Of a DNA stretch of 64,000 bases, positions 11,301 through 18,876 are shown piece after piece; position 1 is the stretch's first letter; every line of letters begins with the position of its first letter. Position numbers and translations under genes: made by a program. Origin of the DNA: Euptelea pleiosperma (lineage: Eukaryota; Streptophyta; Magnoliopsida; Ranunculales; Eupteleaceae); contig CM068549.1 of assembly GCA_035048495.1 (NCBI GenBank), positions 11,952,000-12,015,999 of the forward strand, in the 5' to 3' direction. Under the pieces are notes generated by a model. The model saw only the letters and a list, made by a program, of their open reading frames with translations. It was not told where the DNA came from and did not search any database.

Positions 11301-12671
11301 TCACTATATAGCTTAGCAATCTCCTCAAGAATAGCATTCTTCTTCTGATCAACTCTCCCAAATTCCTCTTTATTCCAAATCTTGATCAACTCTTTAAGAG
11401 CTTTAAGCTTCCTCCTAAAACCCAACCCCGATTTCCTTATGAAATTGAAGTTGTTCCACCAAACCTCTACCTTCTCCTTGAAATTGGGGCTCTGAAGCTA
11501 CATATTCTCGAATCGGAAGGGAAAAGGGAGACTACGGAAACCTCTGCATTCTAACAACAGGTGTGAATTGCTTTAAAAAACCCCTTTAACAGGATTGGGA
11601 ACATGTCTTCCTACCCAACAACCAAAACATAATTCTTGAATGTCGTCCTACTAAAAGGTCACTCCCGACCTATGTCGCATTGATACGGGTACGGGTGTCA
11701 AAGTCTGACAGGATTCATGGATTCGGCAGTACACTTTAAATAATATGAAACAAAGTAATAATTTGTATTCAATAATGAGGACAATTGTTATTAACATGAT
11801 AGAATATCTTATGATTTGTATCATATACTTAAAAGGCAAGAGAATACATACATATAATGCTATATTTGTTGCATAGAAAACAGCAATTGTATAAGAAAGA
11901 ACTCATAACCTATGGAAAAAGTTATTCAGTATCTTTCAAGTAAGGAAAGAAAAAACAACAGAATTGGATGTCGCACCAAAGTCCGTGTTGTGTCGGAATC
12001 CAACATGGATATTTCGCAAGTTTACAAGAATCCATGCAACATAACTCCGACACATCTCCTCACCAATCCTTTAGTTAAGTAAAAAAGTGTGATAGACCAA
12101 TTCACAATGTAACCAACTACAAGCACTCCAAACATGTTCTCCTATTCATGCTGCATTAGCAGAAAATTTGACTAAAATAACAAACATTTCACCCACTCCT
12201 AAAAAAATAAAGCAATTACGTAGCAAAGTATAAAATCATATTAAGTTAATAACATCTATGAAATCAAATTTACAGCACAAAAAGCAAAATTTCAGAAACC
12301 AACTCTACCGTGAGATAATCCTCTGGTCTGGGACTCGTCGAGACAATAGCCGACGAAGATTTTGAATCGACACCCTCTGCACTCTCTACCGAAGCTTCAG
12401 CTTCCACAGACTTAGCCTCGGCCTCAGCCTCAGCCACAGCCTCAGCCTCAGCCTCGGCCTCAACCACCGGTTTTGACCCATCACCGGATTCCGAACAAAA
12501 AAACACTCTTTTACAGAAATTAGTGTTTCTTGCATTCGAGCTTCTTAGAGAACCCAAAACTCGAAGCAATGGAGCTCTGGATTCTCCTCCATGAGAGAAA
12601 TTTACGGGGAATTTCGCAGTTAAGTTCTGCAATCGACCCTGTAAACACGTAGCTGATAAAACTTTCAGCAT
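2315..12671 (-). CDS. LON1: Lon protease homolog 1, mitochondrial (5' six exons; gene continues beyond window)
   Basis: ATP-dependent serine protease of the mitochondrial matrix that degrades damaged or misfolded proteins. Six phase-0 exons encode 284 residues: exon 1 12309-12671 (ATG at 12671), exon 2 5895-5960, exon 3 3432-3623, exon 4 3234-3299, exon 5 2568-2609, exon 6 2315-2437. Exon 1 is a Lys/Arg/Ser-rich, acid-poor presequence, then an Ala-Glu dipeptide-rich stretch and the conserved SKSSSAIV...PRPEDYLTV segment. Exons 2-6 encode the LON N-terminal substrate-binding domain (LPHRPLFPGFYMPIYVK; RQAPYAGAFLLKDEP; LKGKELYNRLHEVGTLAQ; IQGDQVVLIGHRRLRITEM; TSSLWRDHVQTYTQ). Order and junctions match the Arabidopsis LON1 protein as I know it. 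The AAA+ and Ser-Lys protease exons are not in the window. All junctions are GT-AG except intron 5, which is GC-AG. Introns 1, 4 and 6 hold transposons, yet all six exons are open and undamaged, so the gene is probably functional. Confidence 0.95.
2566..2567 (-). other. LON1: Non-canonical GC splice donor of LON1 intron 5
   Basis: Exon 5 ends ...CATCTCAAG followed by GCATGT. The next exon opens with GATAAACCA after a CAG acceptor. Joining at GC keeps frame and gives the conserved HLK-DKPF protein junction. Using the GT four bases downstream would shift the frame. GC-AG introns are a known minor class with a strong AG|GC context, as here. Confidence 0.8.
2761..2977. repeat. Foldback (inverted-repeat) MITE in LON1 intron 4
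   Basis: Two arms of about 93 bp, 2761-2853 and 2885-2977, are near-perfect reverse complements: both ends read GGGTCAGGCTCAGGAGCCCC inward with small differences. The loop is about 30 bp. The unit is more GC-rich than the surrounding intron. No convincing target duplication is visible, so the superfamily is open. It lies between exon 4 and exon 5 of LON1, and transcripts across it could form a long hairpin. Confidence 0.85.
3624..5894 (-). other. LON1 intron 2, AT-rich, no recognised gene
   Basis: This 2.3-kb stretch between exon 3 and exon 2 is AT-rich. Short A and T runs and many stops occur in all frames. I see no convincing repeat boundary or coding remnant. Splice sites at both ends are GT-AG. 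Confidence 0.7.
5961..7216 (-). other. LON1 intron 1 (3' part) with an LTR-like stretch
   Basis: This part of intron 1 includes 6340-6920, which looks like an old LTR: a TATA-like CCTATAAAAATAGG near 6731, then a CAATGAAAG...TTCCGTGTTCTCC segment typical of plant LTR R/U5 regions. I cannot find TG...CA ends with a target duplication, so this is tentative. A 29-bp sequence is tandemly duplicated at about 6502-6558 (GTAAACTCTTTCAGCTGGAT...). Confidence 0.4.
8198..8487. mobile_element. Short MITE inside the LINE
   Basis: Inverted termini GTCACAAA(G/A) at both ends are flanked by TA dinucleotides (8196-8197, 8488-8489). The interior is AT-rich with repeated TCGG(A/C)GATTTTT-like motifs. The LINE coding sequence RRSLNDW... 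is broken here and resumes on the other side. TA flanks suggest a Tc1/mariner (Stowaway-like) MITE, but the inverted repeat is short, so classification is tentative. Confidence 0.5.
9263..10030 (+). mobile_element. hAT element with a transposase C-terminal remnant, nested in the LINE
   Basis: Flanked by a perfect 8-bp target duplication CTCCAAAC (9255-9262, 10031-10038), with imperfect inverted ends (CTCTGTAGTCAAGGCGC / CAAGGTAGTTAAAGGCGC) and long subterminal GGCGC/GCGCC-rich arms. Plus-strand 9476-9740 reads as the acidic tail of a plant hAT transposase: RYDRRDTIEPISLKDID, NEWLLGEM, then DELVFEDDSLTWNVVARAAG. The rest of the transposase is gone, so this is a deletion derivative needing an enzyme in trans. 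Collapsing it to one target copy rejoins the LINE frame exactly. Confidence 0.9.
10039..11500 (-). pseudogene. LINE ORF2 reverse transcriptase remnant
   Basis: Coding remnant of the intron-1 LINE. Minus-strand motifs in order: WNKEEFG (about 11350), a disrupted FFHKMAN segment (about 11150), LLASRL...PMQGAFVQGKPILDG (10600-10700), YDHVNW (about 10500), GLRKGDPLSPYLF (about 10345), and the catalytic FADDTLIF with the Asp pair at 10202-10207. Frameshifts separate several blocks, for example near 10540 and 10250. The RT active site is intact, but the ORF as a whole is broken. Confidence 0.85.
11575..12308 (-). other. LON1 intron 1 (5' part)
   Basis: The remainder of intron 1 next to exon 1, AT-rich. 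Two segments (about 11672-11730 and 11965-12056) carry GTCGCA...CAAAGTC(C/T)G motifs that look like ends of a decayed foldback, but I cannot pair them well. No coding signal. Confidence 0.5.
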
Positions 12672-13268
12672 AGATGATGATTGATAGAAGAAACCCTAGA
12701 GAAATCGGCTTGGTGATCTTCGTTGCCCTAGTTTTCTTCTGCGTGCTGTTTTTTATCTGTTTCGGTGAAGAACCGCCATTGACGAACAAGAAAAAGGAGG
12801 GATTTTAATGGATCGTTGCTAAACCCTCCTAAAACCCTTCTTTGCACAGAAGAAAAATAGTAGATTGCCGAAGATCTCGTTTTGTTTGAAGAGAAGTACA
12901 AACATGTCCCCATACGGTTATAAGGTATATTGTACGGACCAGCGGACAGGATTCGTGAAGGATAGCGATAAAGTCCTCCGAAGTGTACAGTCAACGTTAG
13001 GCCCTCCCTAATAGATCTATTTTCCTTGAATTCGCACCACAGATCGGTCGGTATGAATTAACTGATGCCATACTGCTCAGGAGGACTCTAACACGACTTG
13101 CATAACAAGAAAAGAGGAAACTAAGATCCTTACCTGCCACATGCATGATGGTGCGGTACCCCTTAAGAATAAAGGAATATATCTCACAAGTCCCTAGTTA
13201 GTAAATTCGCCTATTATTCGCGTTTAATAAGCGAAATTTTCATTTTTTAAAACGCCCATATAAAAAAC
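12672..13268 (-). promoter_or_regulatory. LON1: LON1 5' UTR and promoter region
   Basis: About 600 bp separate the LON1 ATG from the first transposon upstream (13269). The minus strand carries a GGGCCTAAC-type element near 13000, like the site-II motifs frequent in promoters of plant genes for mitochondrial proteins. A very short upstream ORF (8 codons, ATG at 12779) may lie in the leader. The transcription start is not determinable from the sequence, so the extent is inferred from position. Confidence 0.4.
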
Positions 13269-13560
13269 CATGGTTTTAAAAACGGCCGTTTAAACGGTTT
13301 TAATGGTCATTTAACGGTAACGCCCCAAGCCCGTTTCCGTTAAAATTGTTTAAACACATTTTATCGGTTTTGAATAAAATGGGCATTTTTTTGTTTTAAC
13401 GGCCGTTAAAATCGTTTAAACAGTCGTTTAATTCTGAAAAATTTTGTGAAAATAAGGGCCGTTAAATCCGTTTAATTCGGTTAAATTCTATTTTTTTTAA
13501 TTTTCAATTTTCAAAATTTGAATTTCAGCGCCATTTTTTCCGTTAAAATCCGTTTAATTC
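13269..13560. mobile_element. hAT-like MITE (ACGGCCGTT-rich), truncated
   Basis: Starts CATGGTTTTAAAAACGGCC and contains many TTTAAACGG/CCGTTTAAA blocks and the phrase GGTAACGCCCCAAGCC. It is the same family as 15273-15718, which has both ends and an 8-bp duplication. Here the right end is not found, so the copy is truncated. It is the first repeat upstream of LON1. Confidence 0.6.
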
Positions 13561-14170
13561 GGATGCAACGCACTCACTTGCCATGGTTTTAGGATTACAA
13601 GTGATTGGTTGGGGGCGTGCCAAATGAGCTGGTGTGCAAGCAGTTGCCAAGCCCTTGCAAACTCTTTAAGAAAATGGATGCAAGCATGTACAGCCCAAAA
13701 ACTGTGGTAAGTGACTGCAATGCAAGTCACCACATTTGCACTGGAGTGCAAATTGAATCCCAGTACAGCAAACCAAGCAGGACCTAAATCTTAAGGGCAG
13801 GCCATCCTAGATTTTATTTGTCATCCAAAAGCAAGGAGAACATGGCCCACTCAAGTGGTGGTGATATGTCTAATGAAGAGTCCATTTTGGCATGAGTAGT
13901 GAGGTGTGCCAAGGTGGACCTCCATCAAGTAGTGAGGAAAAAACCAAATTGAACATATAGGAGGTTGATAGACAGTTGATGCACCTTAGATTTAAGGGAA
14001 ATTTGGTACTTATAACAATGTTTAGGGTCATTTTTGTAAATTGAATCATCTTTGTTTTTTAGGTTTCGGAGTGCTTTTCTTGAATCCCAAGGTTAAACGT
14101 TTTTTTTTTTTTTGTAGAATCCCAAGTTAAACTTACCTATTGTTAATTAAGTTTTCTCACTTTTGTTAAT
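13561..14170. other. Intergenic, nothing recognised
   Basis: Short ORFs only, with no similarity I can recognise. It holds a T-run at about 14100-14114 and otherwise unremarkable sequence. Confidence 0.5.
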
Positions 14171-14174
14171 CAAC

Positions 14175-14868
14175 TAGTAAATGCCGGCACGGCACTCTCC
14201 GACAAAAGCGTTTGCAAAAATTGGGTACCTTTGGCACTCAAACGATGTAACGGACTAGGGCGTTACCGTTTTTTCCATTATAATGGCTGTTATAACGGAT
14301 TGTAATGCACTTAGGGATAAATGAGAAAATAACAGAAATAACAAAAAATAACGGTGTTGAAATTCAAATTTTGAATAAATTGAGGTCAAATGTGGCTGAT
14401 TGAGTGGCTGAAATCTAACCGTCCACATTAGATCGATGGAGTTGATCTCAACCACTCTTTATCTAACCGTCCACATTTGATGGATGGATAAGATAAGAGA
14501 ATACAACTGAGTTGTCTTGTTATATGCGTGGGTGGCCAGTGCCCGCGGCACTTTCCGACAAAGTGTTTGTCAAAATCGGGTGGGAGTTAATCTCAACCAT
14601 CGATATGAAGCATAGTGGATCTCAGCCACTCATTATTGAAGCCATATAAGATAAGAGGGGTATAAGAAAACCACAGTCACTTGTTATATTGATAGTAGGT
14701 GGCCCGTGCCCTCAGCACTCCCCGTCAAAGCATTTGCCAAAATCAGGTGTGAGTGACTGAGATCCACCGTCCATTTGGGGGATAAGATCTCAGCCTTCTT
14801 TGTTGAAACAAATAAAAGGGGATATAAATGGGGAGACAACTTCCCTGTTTTGTTATATAGAATAGTGG
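14175..14868. repeat. Degenerate tandem array, about 165-bp units
   Basis: A recurring phrase marks the units: a GGTGGCC(A/C)GTGCCC...GGCACT(T/C)(T/C)CCGACAAA-like core, then AAAATC(G/A)GGTG..., (A/C)TCTCA(A/G)CCA(C/T)..., ATAAGATAAGAG(G/A), and a TTGTTATAT ending. Cores occur near 14180, 14535 and 14700. Spacing between the last two is about 165 bp. Part of a CGTTACCG...ATTATAATGG repeat (about 14240-14310) interrupts it. Confidence 0.5.
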
Positions 14869-15264
14869 GTAGGGCTGCAACTTGAGTGAGGCTCAACTCC
14901 ACCTTGGGCTCGCATTGGGTTGGCCCCTCAATACTCAAGTTGGGGTTGGGCCTAGATTTTGACAATTTGATCAAAATCGAGTGGGGCTTGGGCTGAGACT
15001 TTGGGCAACCCAACCCAACCCAACCAAAGCCCGACAATACACCATTGCAAATATAAATGTATATATGTATATATTTTGTTAATGTGTTTTATGCTTCCCA
15101 GGCTATTTTTAGCAACCTTTCCTAACAATAAAAATTTTAAAAAAAATTGAGTAATTTATAGACCCAATCGTCGGGTTGGGTTCGGGCTAGAAATTCTAGG
15201 CCCAACCTCGGGTTGAGTTGGGCTTGGGCTCACAACCTTAAAGATCGGGTTGGACTCAGGTTGA
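14869..15264. repeat. CCCAACC/GGGTTGG-rich foldback repeat
   Basis: Begins TAGGGCTGCAACTTGAG and consists of alternating GGGTTGGG and CCCAACCC tracts, with a GCCCGAC...CCAATCGTCGGG centre. A second copy is at 54209-54365. The TAGGGCTGCAA start suggests a hAT MITE, but the opposite end is not clear because a hAT element (15273) sits immediately to its right. Confidence 0.5.
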
Positions 15265-15272
15265 CTCCAAAC

Positions 15273-15718
15273 CATGGTTTTAAAAACAGCCATTTAAACG
15301 GTTTTAACGGCCGTTTAAACGGTAATGCCCCAAGCCCATTTCCGTTAAAACTGTTTAAACACGTTTTATCGGTTTTGATAAAAACGGCCGTTAAAATCTT
15401 TTAAACAGCCGTTTAATTCTGAAAAAATTTGTGAAAAAAAAAGGCCGTTAAATCCATTTAATTCCGTTAAAATCCGTTTAATTTCCGTTAAATTCCTTTA
15501 AATTCCATTTTTTTTTTCAAAATTTGAATTTCAGCGCCATTTTTTCTGTTTTTTTCCGTAAAAACCATTAAAACCCGTTAAAATATGTTTAATTCCATTA
15601 AATTCCATTTTTTCCCATTTTTTCATTTTTGCCCTTGGCCGTTTCAATCCATTTAAACGGTTTAAACGGTAACGCCCCCAGTCCGTTTAACCATTAAAAT
15701 GGCCTCCTTTAAACCTTG
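15273..15718. mobile_element. hAT-like MITE, 446 bp, with 8-bp target duplication
   Basis: Imperfect inverted ends CATGGTTTTAAAAAC and CAAGGTTTAAAGGAGG. Target duplication CTCCAAAC / CCCCAAAC (15265-15272, 15719-15726; one mismatch). The interior is built of TTTAAACGG and CCGTTAAAA blocks. It has no coding capacity and is the most complete copy of this family in the window. Confidence 0.75.
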
Positions 15719-15726
15719 CCCCAAAC

Positions 15727-17110
15727 CCAATATACACAAGATATTTTCAATGTGCACCTTCGACGTGTGCCATAGTCATATAGATAAAATGGGGCATGAA
15801 AATTTGTAATTGTGAATCAAGATACCTAAAACTATTGTTAAATCTATACAAAAAAAAACTCAAGGCTTCACCCAATATTGCATGAGGCCTCACTTGAATC
15901 GAGAGACAATTTGAAGCTTCACCACACAGAGCTTCAAAGCAAGTCCCTATATTATAATAACTAAACTTTAGAGCAAGCATCCCAAACTATGGCTTGTTTG
16001 CGCAATGCATGCTAGACACTTGCACCCATCTCTATTGTACATTTGTACCATCAGGTGCATTATACTTGCCCCTCCTCTAGCATTAAATAATTCGTGATTG
16101 TTTCTAATCAATTGCGATTATACGACAAGTAATATTTATTTATCTATAATAAGGTATATATTTTTATTGACTTGGGAAAAAATGTTAAAGTTTCTAAAGA
16201 GTTAATTTGGTGGGTTTTAAGAAAAAATGAATATTAAGGGCTTTTATGTTAGAGCAGTAATTAGCTGTGAGACACGTTGATTGTGAATTTTAAATTACAA
16301 TGGGTTTCTAACAAGGATCAGCCCCAAGTATGTATATTTTTGCACTAATCATGGATGGATTAATTGTTCATATTCAACAAAAGGTCTATTAGTATATAAT
16401 ACTTGTAAATAATGTAGAATTAGTGTATGAAAGTAGAGAATAAGTAAATTAAGAAGAAAACGATAAGGAGATAATTCAAAAAATAAGGATTTAAAGATAA
16501 CTAAAATCAGGGCATCACCTTAATCGAAGTTGAGGCCTAAGGCAAAAATTCTATATGAGGCCTTTTTGATATTTAACAAAAAAATCTATTAATATAACAA
16601 AAAAATCTCAGAAGCTTAAATAAATAAAAACATCTAAAAACAATAGTAGATAACCTTAAATAAAATATTAAAACTTGTATCCGGGTGCCTATGCAGCACA
16701 TGCTACTGGCAAGATCGAGCCAATGCTTAATGGCTTGATAAATGTTTAGTTATTAATTATGAGTCCTCAAAATCGATCAGAATGTTTGGTAAGAGATCGG
16801 ACGGTGGAGAATGAAGGTCATTGATTTATACGACTTCACTATATTCTTTTTAAAATATTTTATTAATCTTTTTTGTTTTTGCTCAATGAAGACTAAGAAG
16901 ACAAGACAAAGTCAATTCTAGGGTTTGGAGAAAGGAAACACAGTGAGATTTGAGAAAGAGGAAGAGAAAGTGAAAGGACAAGAAAGAGCCAAACAGATAG
17001 AGAAAGTATATTATTTTTTTTAATGTTATCTCTCCTCTTAAAATTTTTTGGGACTAGGGTGTTGGCTTTTAGAAAGGGAAAGAGAAAGAAATTTTTATTT
17101 TTCAAATGTT
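15727..17110. other. Intergenic AT-rich stretch, nothing recognised
   Basis: No coding similarity. Near 16510 and 17195 two short direct matches to TCACCTTAAT occur next to GAGGCC/GGGGCC words. They could mark an old element, but I cannot define ends. Confidence 0.4.
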
Positions 17111-17113
17111 GTG

Positions 17114-17156
17114 ACACACACACACACACACACAATATATATATATATATATATAT
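17114..17156. repeat. Compound (AC)n(AT)n microsatellite
   Basis: About 21 bases of AC repeats pass directly into about 22 bases of AT repeats. Confidence 0.95.
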
Positions 17157-17381
17157 TTCTTGAATGGGACCTGGGTTGGGGCCTTCTCTCACCAAGGGGC
17201 CTTACGCGGTCACCTTAATGGCTTTAAGGTAGAGAGGACCCTAAGTAAAATCAATACAAAATACGTGTGGTGCAACTTTAATAAGATGGAGAGCTTGGTA
17301 AAGATGTGACTCATACAGTTAGTGTTGGTTGGTTAAAGGGTAACTCGATTTTGGAGCAATATGTTATACAATGTGTATGTA

Positions 17382-17890
17382 TCTATACTATTATAAAGCA
17401 ACAACTGGGGTTGCCACCCATGGGACACAATTAAAAACCTATTTATTTTCAAAGGCAAAACCTTCCTTTATTAAATGCCTCTATTCTAAAGACAAAACTT
17501 GGGTTGGAGTACGCCCTGCACAGTTCAAGATGTCCAGCACGCCCATATCCATCATTGATGATGATGATGATGGACAATAGTATAAGCCACGCGGCACACT
17601 CTTAGGGACCACTGACCGCATGGATGTGTGTCCCATCCTTAGGTGGACCTATATACCAAATATCAGCATGTTTAGTGACTTCGAATCTTTGGATCTGAAT
17701 ACCCATATAATTCTCAAAATCTATGGTTAAAAATCAACTCGAGGAAATGAATCCAATCAAATCCTTAAAAATCATTAATAGGTTGATTTTATGCACGTAG
17801 GTTCATCTAGGGATGGACCAAATATCAATATGATGAGTGATCTCTACGAGTGTGCTACATGTAACGTGCACATGCACGTGCATCGCATGT
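17382..17890 (+). mobile_element. Possible Helitron remnant
   Basis: TCTATACTATTATAAAGC at 17382 follows an A and looks like the 5' terminus of plant Helitrons. Near 17862-17884 there is a GTGCACATGCACGTGCAT palindromic stretch like a 3' hairpin, but a clear CTRR end does not follow. The 17600-17860 interior matches the repeat family seen at 53050-54185 (GGTGGACCTATATACC, then ATATCAGCATG). Call is tentative. Confidence 0.3.
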
Positions 17891-18337
17891 GGCATTCCCA
17901 TTTATGAAGTTGGATATTGGGCATAAAAAAATAACATGTTCATGGAGTAATGATAGATGAAAATGTCGAGATAGATGACTGGAAAGAAAGAATTGGAAAC
18001 AAACACATTTGTAGATATTTAGGAATAGCCCCGATAAAAAAAAATAAGGAAAAATTGATTGAGATGGTTTGGGTATGTACAATGAAGTTCAATAATGCCA
18101 CTAGGAAATATGAACGCTTTGGTGTAAGTTGACGGCTCTAAAAAAGGAGATAGAAAAGTTGAAAATGACGTGAATTGAGAAAGTAATAAAATATCTAAAA
18201 ACATATACATTGATAGAAAATATATATAGCTCTGAGTATAATAACATATGATTCATCTTATTGAGCTTAAATTGAGATAAAGTGTGATTGTGACGAAAAA
18301 TATACTGCCATGTGAAGATGAAACATGAGGTGTTGAT

Positions 18338-18530
18338 CAAGGTTTAATAGGGGTCGTTATAATAGTATACGGACTGGGGGCGTTATCATTTTTTCCGCTA
18401 TAATGGCCATTATAACGAACTGTAATGCACATAGGCAAAAACGAAAAAAATATGGGAAAAGAAAATTAACGAAAAAATAGAAAAAATGGAAAAAATTCAC
18501 TAAATTCAAAACTTGAATTTCAAATTATTA
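18338..18530. repeat. hAT-like repeat fragment (CGTTATAATGG family)
   Basis: Begins CAAGGTTTAATAGGGG and contains GGGGGCGTTATC, TATAATGGCC and GTAATGCAC. These are shared with 14240-14310 and in part with 52905-52960. The right end is undefined. Confidence 0.45.
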
Positions 18531-18616
18531 ATAAAATCTATAAAGAAAACAAATTTTCAATAAAATCTATAAAGAAAATAATATGGTCATTTATTTTCAT
18601 AAATTAATGGTCTTAT

Positions 18617-18876
18617 CACTACAAGAAAAATGATTTATAGTGATGAACTTTTAGCGACGGTCAGTGAAAACCGTCACTATAGGAGGGTTTTAGCGACAAC
18701 CACCAGACTGGCCGTGGATGAAGTGTCCATAAAATTTGGCACGGCAAAATGGAGGGAAATGTGGACTTTTGCTAACGCCCTATAGTGACGTTCAAGATAT
18801 GGCTGTCACTAAAACCTCTTTTAGCAATGGCCAATGCTCAGACCGTGGCTATATATAGTGTATTAGTAACGGTCAG
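18617..18876 (+). mobile_element. CACTA (En/Spm) transposon end
   Basis: CACTACAAGAAAAA at 18617 is the canonical CACTA terminus. It is followed by subterminal TTAGCGACGG / GTCACTATAG / TAGTGACG motifs in both orientations, typical of CACTA subterminal arrays. The opposite end is missing. The sequence is cut at 18877 by the LTR of the Athila-like element. Confidence 0.7.

Larger units (their letters stand above)
7217..11558 (-). mobile_element. 5'-truncated L1 LINE inserted in LON1 intron 1
   Basis: Minus-strand LINE with a poly(A) tract at its 3' end (T-run at 7217-7226), preceded by an AATAAAATC motif. The target duplication AGGTG[C/T]GAATTGCTTT flanks it at 7204-7219 and 11559-11574. In coding order there is a linker region (11230-11500, VWWNN...GFRRKLKALKELIKIWNKEEFG), RT (10100-10715), the post-RT GLPLGA segment (9039-9254), and a zinc-binding tail (7778-7963, with C-x2-C and HLLLHC). 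The endonuclease domain is missing, typical of incomplete reverse transcription. A hAT element (9263-10030) and a MITE (8198-8487) are inserted in it. Frame breaks are many, so it is inactive. It is in the same orientation as LON1. Confidence 0.9.

Noticed and set aside
12520..12994. Minus-strand ORFs upstream of and overlapping the LON1 start, as a possible upstream gene or long uORF
   Set aside because: The ORF reaching 12789 opens with TTG rather than ATG, and no homology is seen. Only an 8-codon ATG uORF (12779) is real.
13605..13787. ORF with Cys/His residues resembling a zinc-binding peptide
   Set aside because: Short, single-frame, next to repeats and with no family pattern; the opposite strand is equally open.
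16508..17220. Possible foldback defined by TCACCTTAAT at both ends
   Set aside because: The two matches are direct, not inverted, and only about 11 bases long; no target duplication.
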